DNA of 9,020 nt from JBBIJR01 sp037445875. Lineage in GTDB: Bacteria > CLD3 > SB21. The DNA is taken from assembly GCA_037445875.1 (NCBI GenBank), contig JBBIJR010000110.1, forward strand, positions 1 through 9,020. The letters run 5' to 3'. Each line of letters begins with the position of its first letter. Within the stretch, counting starts at the first letter, position 1. Under the pieces are notes generated by a model. The model was not told the origin of the DNA and did not search any database. It saw nothing but the letters and a program-made list of their open reading frames with translations. The position numbers were made by a program, and so were the translations under genes. Shown here in pieces: positions 1 through 7,065 of the stretch.

Positions 1-1
1 T

Positions 2-283
2 CCCCGGAGAATTGTCGGCGTGTTTCTCTTCGAGTCCTTGCTGCTCGGCGCGTTCGCCGGTGCGGCCGCAGTGAGTGGCGGGATCGCCCTACAATTCGTG
101 ACGCTTTCGACCATGAACTGGAGCACGTTCTCGGAACTGGCTTTTCGTTTAACTCTCACACCAGCGTCCATTGCGTTAACAATGGGATTCGCACTAGGGG
201 TCAGCTTCATCGGAGGAATTCCTCCTGCCATTCGAGCCGCACGGCTCTCCGTATCGGCGGCCTTGCGCGCACCGGGCCAATAG
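2..283 (+). CDS. ABC transporter permease, FtsX/MacB type, C-terminal end (5' truncated)
   Basis: This frame is open from the window edge, so only the last 93 residues of a longer inner-membrane protein are visible. They show two hydrophobic segments. The first begins near FLFESLLLGAFAG. The second runs from about PASIALTMGFALG to IGGIPPAIRAARL and ends in an SVSAALRAP tail. A glycine-rich last helix followed by a 'PA.RAARL...ALR' tail is the usual ending of FtsX/MacB-family permeases, which work with an ATPase to move lipoproteins, antimicrobial compounds or peptides, or to drive periplasmic mechanical work. The substrate cannot be told from this fragment. It is separated from tonB by 127 bases that hold a separate promoter, so it is probably not part of the iron operon. 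The ATG/GTG codons inside the fragment are internal, not the gene start. Confidence 0.8.
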   Translation, partial: PRRIVGVFLFESLLLGAFAGAAAVSGGIALQFVTLSTMNWSTFSELAFRLTLTPASIALTMGFALGVSFIGGIPPAIRAARLSVSAALRAPGQ

Positions 284-344
284 GCCGCTGCGAAACCAGC
301 CTTCTTTGCCCCATCAGGAAAAGAAACATGGCGATCCGGCGATC

Positions 345-354
345 GAACATGTTC
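345..354. promoter_or_regulatory. Perfect 10-bp palindrome GAACATGTTC upstream of tonB
   Basis: The sequence gaacatgttc equals its own reverse complement and lies about 30 bases upstream of the Fur box. It could be half of an additional operator or chance. It resembles a Gram-positive LexA box (GAAC-N4-GTTC) but has only two central bases, so I do not call it LexA. Confidence 0.2.
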
Positions 355-376
355 AGCATCTTCACGAGTGCTGTAT

Positions 377-406
377 ATGACTTTGAGAATTGTTCTCATA
401 TTTAAT
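377..406 (+). promoter_or_regulatory. Putative sigma-70-type promoter of tonB
   Basis: A -35-like ATGACT (377-382, 4 of 6 matches to TTGACA) and a -10-like TTTAAT (401-406, 5 of 6 matches to TATAAT) are 18 bases apart, and the Fur box fills the spacer. Transcription would begin close to 412-414, almost on the ATG at 411. This fits the absence of a Shine-Dalgarno sequence before that ATG. An alternative -10 is TATATG at 374-379, giving a start inside the Fur box and a short leader. Both are judged by eye. Confidence 0.4.
384..398. promoter_or_regulatory. Fur box (ferric uptake regulator operator)
   Basis: The 15-mer TGAGAATTGTTCTCA has perfect 6-bp inverted arms (TGAGAA/TTCTCA) around TTG. 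It matches 11 of the 14 specified positions of the 7-1-7 Fur consensus TGATAATnATTATCA. It differs at one position from the common natural variant TGAGAATnATTCTCA. It sits in an AT-rich patch 12 bases before the tonB ATG and overlaps the likely promoter, where bound Fe-Fur would block RNA polymerase. The downstream genes (tonB, receptor, PepSY) are typical Fur targets, which supports the call. Confidence 0.75.
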
Positions 407-410
407 CGCT

Positions 411-1582
411 ATGATATTCCCTCTTGCCACACACAGAATCGCACTCGAAATCGATCCTGCGGCAAATCGGCTTCGCCGCGGGGTTTCGGCTTGGACATTT
501 TCGCTCGGCGCGCATGCCTTGGCGCTGGCCGGCGCCGTGACGCTTCTCCGCGATTTTTCCCATCACACTNNNNNNNNNNNNNNNNNNNNNNNNNNNNNNN
601 NNNNNNNNNNNNNNNNNNNNNNNNNGTTGAGGCTTTGCGTCCTGCGAAAGACGCCGCCGTGCCGCCCTCCCCTGCACCTGTCATCGCGTCTGATCCGAAG
701 AACACCATCGCGCCGACGCCGCAGCTCCACGCGGCCGCGGCGGCCGCCACCGTTGAGCGAACAGTGACTCAGGCCGCCCCGATGATTCGGACAGAAGTCG
801 CCACGAGGCCTTCCGCAATCGCCCATCAATCGTTCACCGTGACAGCGCCTCAGCCGGTTGCACGACCAGTTGAGCAGGCTGTATTCGTCAAAGAGTCCCG
901 GACACCTCTCCCCACACTGGCCCCCGTGGCCACCCACGCCGTGGAACGTCAGCCGGCAACCGAGTCTCTCGCTCCGATATCGGCCCAAGCGATGCGCAAG
1001 ATCGAACTGGCGCAGCAGCAGCCTTCGATCGATACGTCCGACCTCTCTTCTGTCCGACGAGATCGAGTGACGGGTGAATCTCAATCCAACGAAGAGGCCG
1101 AATCCGACGCTTTCTCGTCCGCCTCGCATGGCAATCCACCATCGGCAGCGCCTACGACATCTGGATCCGCAGGCGGATCCGATGCGGATACGCCTGCCAG
1201 ATCGGCTGTATCAGGAGAAACGGAAGCACCTCCGACTTCCCCTCCGGTCGCGGCTGTGAATCATCCGGCCATCACCAGAACCATTCACTCCCAAGCCGAT
1301 CTCGGCTGGCTGAACGATTTGCTGTCGCGCAAGATCAAAAGCATGCAGGCCTATCCTCGTCTGGCCCGCATGCAAGGATGGAAGGGAATCGTCGTCGTCA
1401 AGGCGACCATCAAGAACGACGGCAGCCTCCTCGAAGCGATCGTCATCGAGAGCTCTGGCTACCCTACTTTGGATGACGATGCTTTGAAACTCATGCATCG
1501 AGTCTGCCCCGTCCACCTGCAACGAGATCTCGGCCAATCCCAAATCGACGTCTACGTCCCCGTGCACTATCGACTCGAATGA
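411..1582 (+). CDS. tonB: TonB energy-transducing protein, interrupted by an assembly gap
   Basis: TonB spans the periplasm and passes proton-motive force from ExbB/ExbD to outer-membrane receptors. The N-terminal 53 codons start at ATG 411 and include a membrane anchor (about residues 24-45, WTFSLGAHALALAGAVTLL). It carries the S-x3-H signature (SLGAH) used by TonB to engage ExbBD. After 56 Ns comes a long Pro/Ala/Thr/Ser-rich linker, then the C-terminal TonB domain with YPRLARMQGWKG, a DGSL turn and SSGYPTLDDDAL. About 371 residues are visible, plus the gap. The part before the gap and the part after it are in different frames as deposited. They join if the true gap length is a multiple of three, so the gene is probably intact. 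No Shine-Dalgarno precedes 411. There is no ATG or GTG between 411 and the membrane segment, so 411 is the best start. exbB and exbD are not in the window. Confidence 0.85.
570..625. other. Run of 56 Ns (assembly gap) inside tonB
   Basis: All bases from 570 to 625 are N. The reading frame of the TonB anchor enters the gap on a codon boundary at 570, and the frame of the linker and C-terminal domain leaves it on a codon boundary at 626. Fifty-six is not divisible by three, so the written gap length cannot be the true one if the gene is intact. The missing part is the start of the proline-rich linker, a low-complexity stretch that is easily mis-assembled. Confidence 0.95.
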
Positions 1583-1586
1583 GAAA

Positions 1587-1594
1587 GGAAGGAG
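1587..1594 (+). promoter_or_regulatory. Shine-Dalgarno that sets the chelatase start at 1603
   Basis: GGAAGGAG lies 8 bases before ATG 1603. It selects that codon over the in-frame ATG at 1579, which overlaps the tonB stop and would put the charged leader MRKEGASA before the signal peptide. Confidence 0.75.
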
Positions 1595-1602
1595 CTTCCG
1601 CC

Positions 1603-3333
1603 ATGTCCATACGTCCACTACTCGTCGTAACTGCCATGCTGCTGAGCGTGGATGTGCCCTCGACCGCGGTCGCAGAACCGTCTAAACCGGGGTTTCTCGT
1701 GATCGCCCCAGATCGCGGCTATCTCGGCAACCAGGAACTGCGCGCCCTGATGGAGGAATTCAAGAAAACCTATCCGGCTGCGCTCGGACTAGTCGGCCGT
1801 GAGTACACCGGTGTCGAAAACGAATATGCCGCATATCTGACCAGAGCGGCGCAGGAGCTGAAACGTGCCGGGGCGTCAGAAATCGTTGCGATACCGCTGT
1901 TCCTCTCGGAAGCCGACCCGCTGCTGAAGCGGGTGCAGCCTACCCTCCCCGCCTACACAGGCGGACTCCCAGTGCGTTGGGCGCCGGCCATGGCACACGA
2001 CTATCTCATCGGTCAGATCGTGCTCGACCGAGTCAACGCCCTCAGTGAACATGCTGAATCCGAGCGCCTGATCCTGGTTGGAGCCGGCGCGACGGATGAG
2101 GCTAGTGCGACGGCGTTGAAAGCCGATATCGAGAAACTCCTCGCCTACGTCAAACGCTACAAAGCGATTCGCGAAGCGGAAATCGTGGTCTTCTATGACC
2201 GGGGAGCGGACGGCGCCGAACAGAAGAACAGAGACATCAAAGCCCATCTTCTGTCCCGAATTGCCCAGCAAGGCCGTACGCTGCTGATACCGGCCTTCAT
2301 CGGGCCCAAGTTTGACCATATGATGGCGTTGACCAGTTGGCTGGACAGTCAGTTCAAAAGCACGCAGGTGGCGTATAAGCCGCACGAGTTGCTTCCCCAC
2401 CCCAATGCGCTGCTCTGGTTGAAGAAAACGGCCAATCGGGAAACCCCGATCGCAGCAAGCGATCTCGGCGTTATCATCATGCCGCATGGATCGACGCAGC
2501 CTTGGAACGACGCGGTGGAGATGACGATCCAACCCCTTCTATCTAAATACCCTCTCGAAATGGCGTACGGAATGGCCGATCCGCAGATCATTCAAGACGC
2601 CGTTTCTCGCCTCGAACAACGCGGGATCAGACGAATCGTCTTCGTGCGGATGTACGCCTTAGATCATCAGATGAAGGCGGATACCGACTACATCCTCGGA
2701 CTCAGCTCCCAGGCTCCGGGCTTTGGCCACGGAGGAGGGCACGACCACGCTGCAATCGCTCCTCCGCAGGTCAGAACCGCCGCTCTCTTCTCCACGTTCG
2801 GAGGATACGAGCAGTATCCGGACATCGTGCAGGTGCTGCACAAGCGCATCAGCGAGATGAGCCAAGACCCGGCCCACGAAACCGTCCTGCTGGTGGCCCA
2901 CGGCGAAGGCACCGATGAGGGGAACGAGAAGTGGCTGGCGGTGACGAACCGAAATATCGAGCGTCTCCGACAGGATCCACACTGCGCGAAGATCAAATCG
3001 GTGAAGGCATTGACCGTCCGTGAAGACTGGCCGAAAGAACGGGAGCTTGCCGTTGCCACAGCCCGCGCCGCAGTTGAAGAAGCGGGCAAGCAGGGACGCG
3101 TCCTCGTCATCGCCAACCGTCTTTACGGGTCCGGTCCGTACAAGACCATGCTCAAGGGATTGACGTACGAACTGAACGACAAGGGGCTGGTCGACCCTGT
3201 TTTAACCCGCTGGCTCGAAGACGGAGTACGCCGCCTGAGTGAGGAACTGATCCCCCCTGGGGCCGAGCGTCTGCGGACCGCTCAACCTTGGAGCGATCGC
3301 GGCACGACGGACGGAGCGGGTTCACCTCCATGA
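1603..3333 (+). CDS. Exported double-length CbiX-like chelatase (tandem class II chelatase fold)
   Basis: 576 residues. An N-terminal signal peptide (MSIRPLLVVTAMLLSV, cleavage near TAVA|EP, residue 24) predicts a periplasmic protein. The rest resembles sirohydrochlorin/cobalt chelatases of the CbiX/SirB family, whose class II fold has two similar lobes. Four lobes can be seen: A1 (about 30-145), B1 (154-265), A2 (287-400) and B2 (426-545). Lobe A2 keeps the metal-binding histidine of the family (MPHGST, His295) and a histidine in the second loop (His355, YALDHQMKAD). Lobe A1 has IAPDRG, with Asp37 in place of the first histidine, and no histidine in the loop at 98-108, so it is probably catalytically dead. 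Between A2 and B2 is a His-rich loop, GFGHGGGHDH (373-382), likely to bind metal. The gene follows tonB by 20 bases and precedes the receptor. Single-domain CbiX is only about 120-300 residues. Known relatives load cobalt, nickel or iron into tetrapyrroles; the substrate here is unknown. Confidence 0.75.
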   Translation: MSIRPLLVVTAMLLSVDVPSTAVAEPSKPGFLVIAPDRGYLGNQELRALMEEFKKTYPAALGLVGREYTGVENEYAAYLTRAAQELKRAGASEIVAIPLFLSEADPLLKRVQPTLPAYTGGLPVRWAPAMAHDYLIGQIVLDRVNALSEHAESERLILVGAGATDEASATALKADIEKLLAYVKRYKAIREAEIVVFYDRGADGAEQKNRDIKAHLLSRIAQQGRTLLIPAFIGPKFDHMMALTSWLDSQFKSTQVAYKPHELLPHPNALLWLKKTANRETPIAASDLGVIIMPHGSTQPWNDAVEMTIQPLLSKYPLEMAYGMADPQIIQDAVSRLEQRGIRRIVFVRMYALDHQMKADTDYILGLSSQAPGFGHGGGHDHAAIAPPQVRTAALFSTFGGYEQYPDIVQVLHKRISEMSQDPAHETVLLVAHGEGTDEGNEKWLAVTNRNIERLRQDPHCAKIKSVKALTVREDWPKERELAVATARAAVEEAGKQGRVLVIANRLYGSGPYKTMLKGLTYELNDKGLVDPVLTRWLEDGVRRLSEELIPPGAERLRTAQPWSDRGTTDGAGSPP

Positions 3334-3348
3334 TCGCTCCGTCCGTTG
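3305..3348. terminator. Strong inverted repeat over the chelatase stop codon (possible attenuator or processing hairpin)
   Basis: ACGGACGGAGCG (3307-3318) and CGCTCCGTCCGT (3335-3346) are perfect reverse complements. The stem can extend outward by a G-U and a C-G pair (3305-3306 with 3347-3348) and inward by one G-U. The loop is about 14-16 bases and holds the stop codon region. No U-tract follows, so it is not a standard intrinsic terminator. It may slow transcription, stabilise the upstream transcript or mask part of the intergenic region. A second arm, GGAGCGATC at 3290-3298, can pair with GATCGCTCC at 3332-3340 instead, giving a mutually exclusive fold. Confidence 0.45.
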
Positions 3349-3403
3349 CTCCCAGCGAGCGTGTCGTTTCGCCCATAACTCCCGAACACAAAGGATATCT
3401 CGC

Positions 3404-5464
3404 ATGAACACCAACAGATTCCGCTGGCATAAACCCACTGGGGTATTGCCATTCGCCGTATTTGTCACGAGCGTGTGGATAGCCGCCGCGCACGCAGCCG
3501 ATGAGACGACTCTACCTGGCAGCGATTCTTCCCAGAGCACTGCCGAATCCGCCGTGATTCCGGCCACCGCTCCCCAAGGCGGCCTGCGCGTCGATGACGT
3601 CGTCATCACCGGAACGTGGACGCCGCATGCGCAGAAGGATTCCCCGGTAGAAATCGAACGCATCACGTCGAAAATGCTCGAACAGGCCGGCGCGACCAAC
3701 GTTCGCCAGGTGCTGCAAGACGTGCCCGCCATCGAGTTGCGGCGCAGCGCCGGAGGATTTCAGACCTTCCAAATTCAAGGGCTCGACACCAAGCACACCC
3801 TGTTTCTCGTGAACGGCCAGGAAGTGATCGGCTCGATTGAAGGTGCAACCTTTACTCGGGACCTTCTGGCTTCGCCGGAAATTGAATCCATCGAAATCGT
3901 CAAAGGTGGTGCCTCGGTCCAGTACGGGAGCGACGCGATCGGCGGAGTCATCAACATCCGTACGAGAAAAGCGACGCAACCCATGGGCGCGACCATCATA
4001 GGGCAGTATGGCCGGTTCAATACGGTGACGACCTTCGCGGCGCCCGAATTCCGCAGCGCAGACGGAAAATTCGGCGGTTATATCGCGGCCGGTGTCTCAA
4101 AATCCGACGGTGTGGATTATACCCAAAACACTCCCGCCACGAACGGCGACCCGAATTTCTCGACGAAAAACGTCAGCGGGCACTTCGACTATGCCCTGTC
4201 AAACTCCGTAAAGCTGTCGGTTTACAGCCGCTATACCGACGACGACCGAGTGAGCCGCGGCGGAGCGACAGCCGCGTCTACTCGGACGGAAACCACCAGC
4301 AACAACGAACGGGCCCAGACCGTGCTCAAGTACGACTGGAACCCGGACGCATCTTCTACGCTGACCATCTGGGGCCACCATCAGACGTTCCAGAACGATT
4401 CGAGGACGAAGATCTTAGGGACGGGGGTACAGAACAGACTGTCACGGTTCACGCAGGAGCTCTGGGAGCCGCAATTCCAGTACACGAGACAACTCGGCCA
4501 GCAGCATCTCGTCAGCGTCGGCGGCGAACACGATATCCGGAAAATCCGCGGGCAGAATTTCATCAACGGGAATCCCATCCGCAATTTGACCGAATCCGCC
4601 GGATGGTTTCAGGATGAAATTGCGGTCCTTCCCTGGATGGATCTCGTCCTCGGAAGCCGCTATACGACGAACAGCGATGCCGGAGGATTTTGGAGCCCTC
4701 AAACGACGCTCCTTTTGAAACCGGGAAACTTTCGCGGGCGTTTTACGTATACACGCGGGTTCAGGAGCCCGGGACTCGACGAGCTCAGCTCCTCCTTCAT
4801 TGAAGGAGGATTTGTAGGAGTCGTCGGCAATCCGAATCTCTCTCCCGAGAAATCGACGAGTTATACAGGCAACCTCGAATACTATTTCGAGCGGGCTAAG
4901 ATCGGGGCGTCCGTATTCCGCCACGAAGTGAGCAATCTCATTCAATTCATCGGAGGAACCTGCTCGCCCACCGATCTTGCAAATTTGCCGGGGATCACCA
5001 GCCCCAACTGCCTCAAGGCGCAAAACATCGCAGCCACCACCAGCCAGGGGTTTGAGCTGGAAGCCGGCGCCAGACCGATCGACTGGTTGTACTTTGAGAC
5101 CGGTTACATGCACCTCGATTCCAAAGACGACAATACCAAGCAATACCTGTTCAACCGGTCGCGGCATGCCTGGAAGACACGTGTCAACGTCACCTATGAA
5201 GGTTGGAATTTCACCGCCCGCCTTCGATATTTCTCTTCTTTCGGTTTCAGCGATGCCAACAACAACGGGCGAATCGATCGAAATCCGAACGAACTGGCTC
5301 CCTCCAACGTCCAACTCGACATGCGGCTTTCCAAGATGCTGAAGAACGGAATCGAAGTGTACCTCGGAGCCGACAATATCACGGAGTCGCGCGTTCCCGT
5401 CAGCACGACCTTTCCGTTGGAGGGGCAACATCTCTACTACGTGGGCATGCGGATGACGCTGTAG
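3404..5464 (+). CDS. TonB-dependent outer-membrane receptor
   Basis: 686 residues. It has a signal peptide (hydrophobic about 12-29, cleavage near AAHA|AD at 31), a low-complexity stretch, and a TonB-box-like DDVVITGTWT at about 64-73. A plug domain follows (about 75-190) with QVLQDVPAIELRR, FQIQGLD, LFLVNGQEV and the typical EIVKGGASVQYGSDAIGG. The rest (about 195-686) is a beta-barrel with alternating aromatic strands such as YGRFNTVTTFAAPEF, RFTYTRGFRSPGLDELSS and a C-terminal YYVGMRMTL. The last residue is Leu instead of the usual Phe. Cys520 and Cys536 lie in one predicted outer loop and could form a disulfide, as in catecholate and cobalamin receptors. Length and layout fit the CirA/FepA/BtuB-type receptors of about 600-750 residues. 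The ligand (siderophore, haem or another metal chelate) cannot be named. AAAGGA (3390-3395) lies 8 bases before the ATG. There is no N-terminal signalling domain, so regulation is more likely by Fur than by a sigma/anti-sigma pair. Confidence 0.93.
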   Translation: MNTNRFRWHKPTGVLPFAVFVTSVWIAAAHAADETTLPGSDSSQSTAESAVIPATAPQGGLRVDDVVITGTWTPHAQKDSPVEIERITSKMLEQAGATNVRQVLQDVPAIELRRSAGGFQTFQIQGLDTKHTLFLVNGQEVIGSIEGATFTRDLLASPEIESIEIVKGGASVQYGSDAIGGVINIRTRKATQPMGATIIGQYGRFNTVTTFAAPEFRSADGKFGGYIAAGVSKSDGVDYTQNTPATNGDPNFSTKNVSGHFDYALSNSVKLSVYSRYTDDDRVSRGGATAASTRTETTSNNERAQTVLKYDWNPDASSTLTIWGHHQTFQNDSRTKILGTGVQNRLSRFTQELWEPQFQYTRQLGQQHLVSVGGEHDIRKIRGQNFINGNPIRNLTESAGWFQDEIAVLPWMDLVLGSRYTTNSDAGGFWSPQTTLLLKPGNFRGRFTYTRGFRSPGLDELSSSFIEGGFVGVVGNPNLSPEKSTSYTGNLEYYFERAKIGASVFRHEVSNLIQFIGGTCSPTDLANLPGITSPNCLKAQNIAATTSQGFELEAGARPIDWLYFETGYMHLDSKDDNTKQYLFNRSRHAWKTRVNVTYEGWNFTARLRYFSSFGFSDANNNGRIDRNPNELAPSNVQLDMRLSKMLKNGIEVYLGADNITESRVPVSTTFPLEGQHLYYVGMRMTL

Positions 5465-5530
5465 CCGTCTACAGGAACAGGCCATGAGGACTCTCGCACG
5501 CCAAGACACCCAAACCCGTGGAGGCAGTCT

Positions 5531-6460
5531 ATGAATGTCCCCATTATTGTACTGATCGCGATGACGTGGGCGCTCTACATGCCTGCCGCACCGACGCACG
5601 CCGCCGAACAAGGCTCTGGCAGCAAAATCGGCGTGTTGCTCGTGAATCACGGCTCACGGTCTGCCACGTGGCGGAACGCGCTCCTTCAACTCGAGTCCAG
5701 CGTAACTCCCTCACTCCTTGGGAACCCTGACATCAAGGGGTTGAAAACCGCGTTCATGGAGTATACGGAACCCTCCATCGCCACTCGCATGAAAGAGTTC
5801 GACCAAGACGGTTTTACCGATGTGATCCTGATTCCCGTATTTCTCACCGTCAGTCCGCATACCTTCGACGACATTCCGACTATCTTGGGGATGAAGGAGG
5901 ACCCTCACTCCTTGCAGCAACTCAAAATCGAAAACATCCAACGTTACACTCCGCGGGCGAAACCACACATCACCCCTCCGCTCGATTTTACGGACATCCT
6001 CCAAAAGAACCTCCTCAGGCGGGTAACCGCCTTGTCAAGAGAGCCCGTTCACGAGGGCCTGGTACTCATTGGATATGGCGATGAAACCTACGACAAGGAA
6101 TGGGTCGAGCTGTTCGACAAAGCCGCCGGATTTATCCGCCACCGCACGGGCATCGCCGCATACGCGTACGGTTGGTGCGGGCACATCGCCAACTACAAAC
6201 CGGAAGAAACGACCGCCGCCATCAATGCCGTGCTTAAGACCGCACGAACCGCTCTCGTCATTCCCGTGCTGGTGGCTCACGACGAACAGTTTCAGATCAA
6301 GATCATCGGAGACGGCATCGCCAAGGTCCCTGACAACAAGAACCGCGTCCTGTATAAACCCGACTCGATTCTCCCCGATCCGAATGTCGAACGGTGGGTG
6401 GTCAATGTCACCGAGGAATACGTCACGAGAATTCACCCGCGGGTATCGCAGGCACGATGA
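5531..6460 (+). CDS. Exported CbiX-like chelatase with canonical histidines
   Basis: 309 residues. A signal peptide (MNVPIIVLIAMTWALYMPAA, cleavage near THA|AEQ at 24) predicts export. Lobe A has VLLVNHGSRSATWRN with His40 in the HGS motif, FMEYTEPSI (Glu80), and IPVFLTVSPHTFDDIP with His110. His40 and His110 correspond to the two metal-binding histidines of CbiX/SirB. Lobe B begins at about 174 (LVLIGYGDETYDKEW) and has IPVLVAHDEQFQ with His250 at the symmetric place. It resembles lobe B of the larger chelatase upstream (LILVGAGATDE and LLVAHGEGTDE), so the two proteins are paralogues. TGGAGG at 5519-5524 precedes the ATG by 6 bases. Cytoplasmic CbiX works in siroheme/cobalamin synthesis. 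A periplasmic class II chelatase is known from Desulfovibrio (CbiK-P), so export is unusual but has precedent. Whether it inserts or removes metal here is unknown. Confidence 0.85.
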   Translation: MNVPIIVLIAMTWALYMPAAPTHAAEQGSGSKIGVLLVNHGSRSATWRNALLQLESSVTPSLLGNPDIKGLKTAFMEYTEPSIATRMKEFDQDGFTDVILIPVFLTVSPHTFDDIPTILGMKEDPHSLQQLKIENIQRYTPRAKPHITPPLDFTDILQKNLLRRVTALSREPVHEGLVLIGYGDETYDKEWVELFDKAAGFIRHRTGIAAYAYGWCGHIANYKPEETTAAINAVLKTARTALVIPVLVAHDEQFQIKIIGDGIAKVPDNKNRVLYKPDSILPDPNVERWVVNVTEEYVTRIHPRVSQAR

Positions 6461-7065
6461 TGCGAGCGATTCTTTCACGGTTACACATCAGATGGCGTTT
6501 CCCCGAGTCGGACGCACTCGCCCGATGGAATATCGCGGCGCACAGGGATATCGGCTACGCCTGCGCTTCGCTGATACTCGCCTATTGCCTCTCTGGCATC
6601 GCGCTCAACCACATCAGCGACTGGAATCCCGACTTTGTGATCTCGAAGGAGACGGTGACATTACCCCGCAGTTACACCAAGAGTGAGATCACGAATGAAC
6701 AGATTCTCGAATTGGGGCGGCTGGTGAAGGAAGACGGTTTCAAAATCTACGACTTCCCAACACCCGATCAAGTCAAGATTTACTACGACAACGCCTCACT
6801 GCACCTGCATTTGTCGACCGGCCAAGGGACGTATGAGAGAGTGTCGAGGAGACCGGTGTTGTACGAGGCCAACGTGCTGCATCTCAACCGCCTCAGGGGG
6901 TGGAAATGGGCTTCCGACGTGTTCGCAGTGATCCTCATCGTTCTGAGCCTTACCGGCTTGCTTGTGTTACGGGGGAAATATGGAGTCGCTCGAAGAGGTA
7001 AGTGGTTGATCGCAGCCGGGATGCTGCCCCCATTGCTGGCCCTGCTGCTCTTCGAACTCAAATAG
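6457..7065 (+). CDS. PepSY-type three-helix inner-membrane protein
   Basis: 202 residues. The start (ATG 6457, with a second ATG at 6460) overlaps the chelatase stop TGA 6458-6460, so the two genes are likely translationally coupled. Membrane segments are seen at about 33-51 (GYACASLILAYCLSGIALN), 151-172 (WASDVFAVILIVLSLTGLLV) and 182-200 (KWLIAAGMLPPLLALLLFEL). The 100-residue part between the first two, with a PepSY-like segment (GFKIYDFPTPDQVKIYYDN), probably faces the periplasm. The LHLNRLRGWKWASDVFA passage just before helix 2 is typical of PepSY-associated membrane proteins found beside TonB receptors. Some relatives act as ferric-siderophore reductases. His30, His52 and His142 lie near helix ends and could be haem or metal ligands. 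The function is inferred from family and context; the sequence does not show a flavin- or NAD-binding domain. Confidence 0.8.
   Translation: MMRAILSRLHIRWRFPESDALARWNIAAHRDIGYACASLILAYCLSGIALNHISDWNPDFVISKETVTLPRSYTKSEITNEQILELGRLVKEDGFKIYDFPTPDQVKIYYDNASLHLHLSTGQGTYERVSRRPVLYEANVLHLNRLRGWKWASDVFAVILIVLSLTGLLVLRGKYGVARRGKWLIAAGMLPPLLALLLFELK

Noticed and set aside
390..410. TTG at 390 as the tonB start
   Set aside because: It lies inside the Fur box and is a rare start codon; ATG 411 is in the same frame and starts a normal TonB N-terminus.
368..569. tonB start in the frame beginning at 368
   Set aside because: This frame has no membrane anchor and a stop-free but non-TonB-like, Arg-rich peptide. 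The frame from ATG 411 gives the hydrophobic anchor with the S-x3-H motif. The 368 frame only appears continuous because the N run has the wrong length.
563..1129. Minus-strand open frame opposite the TonB linker
   Set aside because: It is an Arg/Gly-rich shadow of the Pro/Ala-rich TonB linker and runs into the N gap.
1579..1602. ATG 1579 as the start of the double chelatase (ATGA overlap with tonB)
   Set aside because: ATG 1603 has a strong Shine-Dalgarno at 1587-1594 and gives a clean signal peptide.
4442..5650. Long minus-strand open frame (about 400 codons) opposite the receptor
   Set aside because: It is antisense to a clear TonB-dependent receptor, its product has no recognisable domain, and long antisense frames are common in GC-rich coding DNA.
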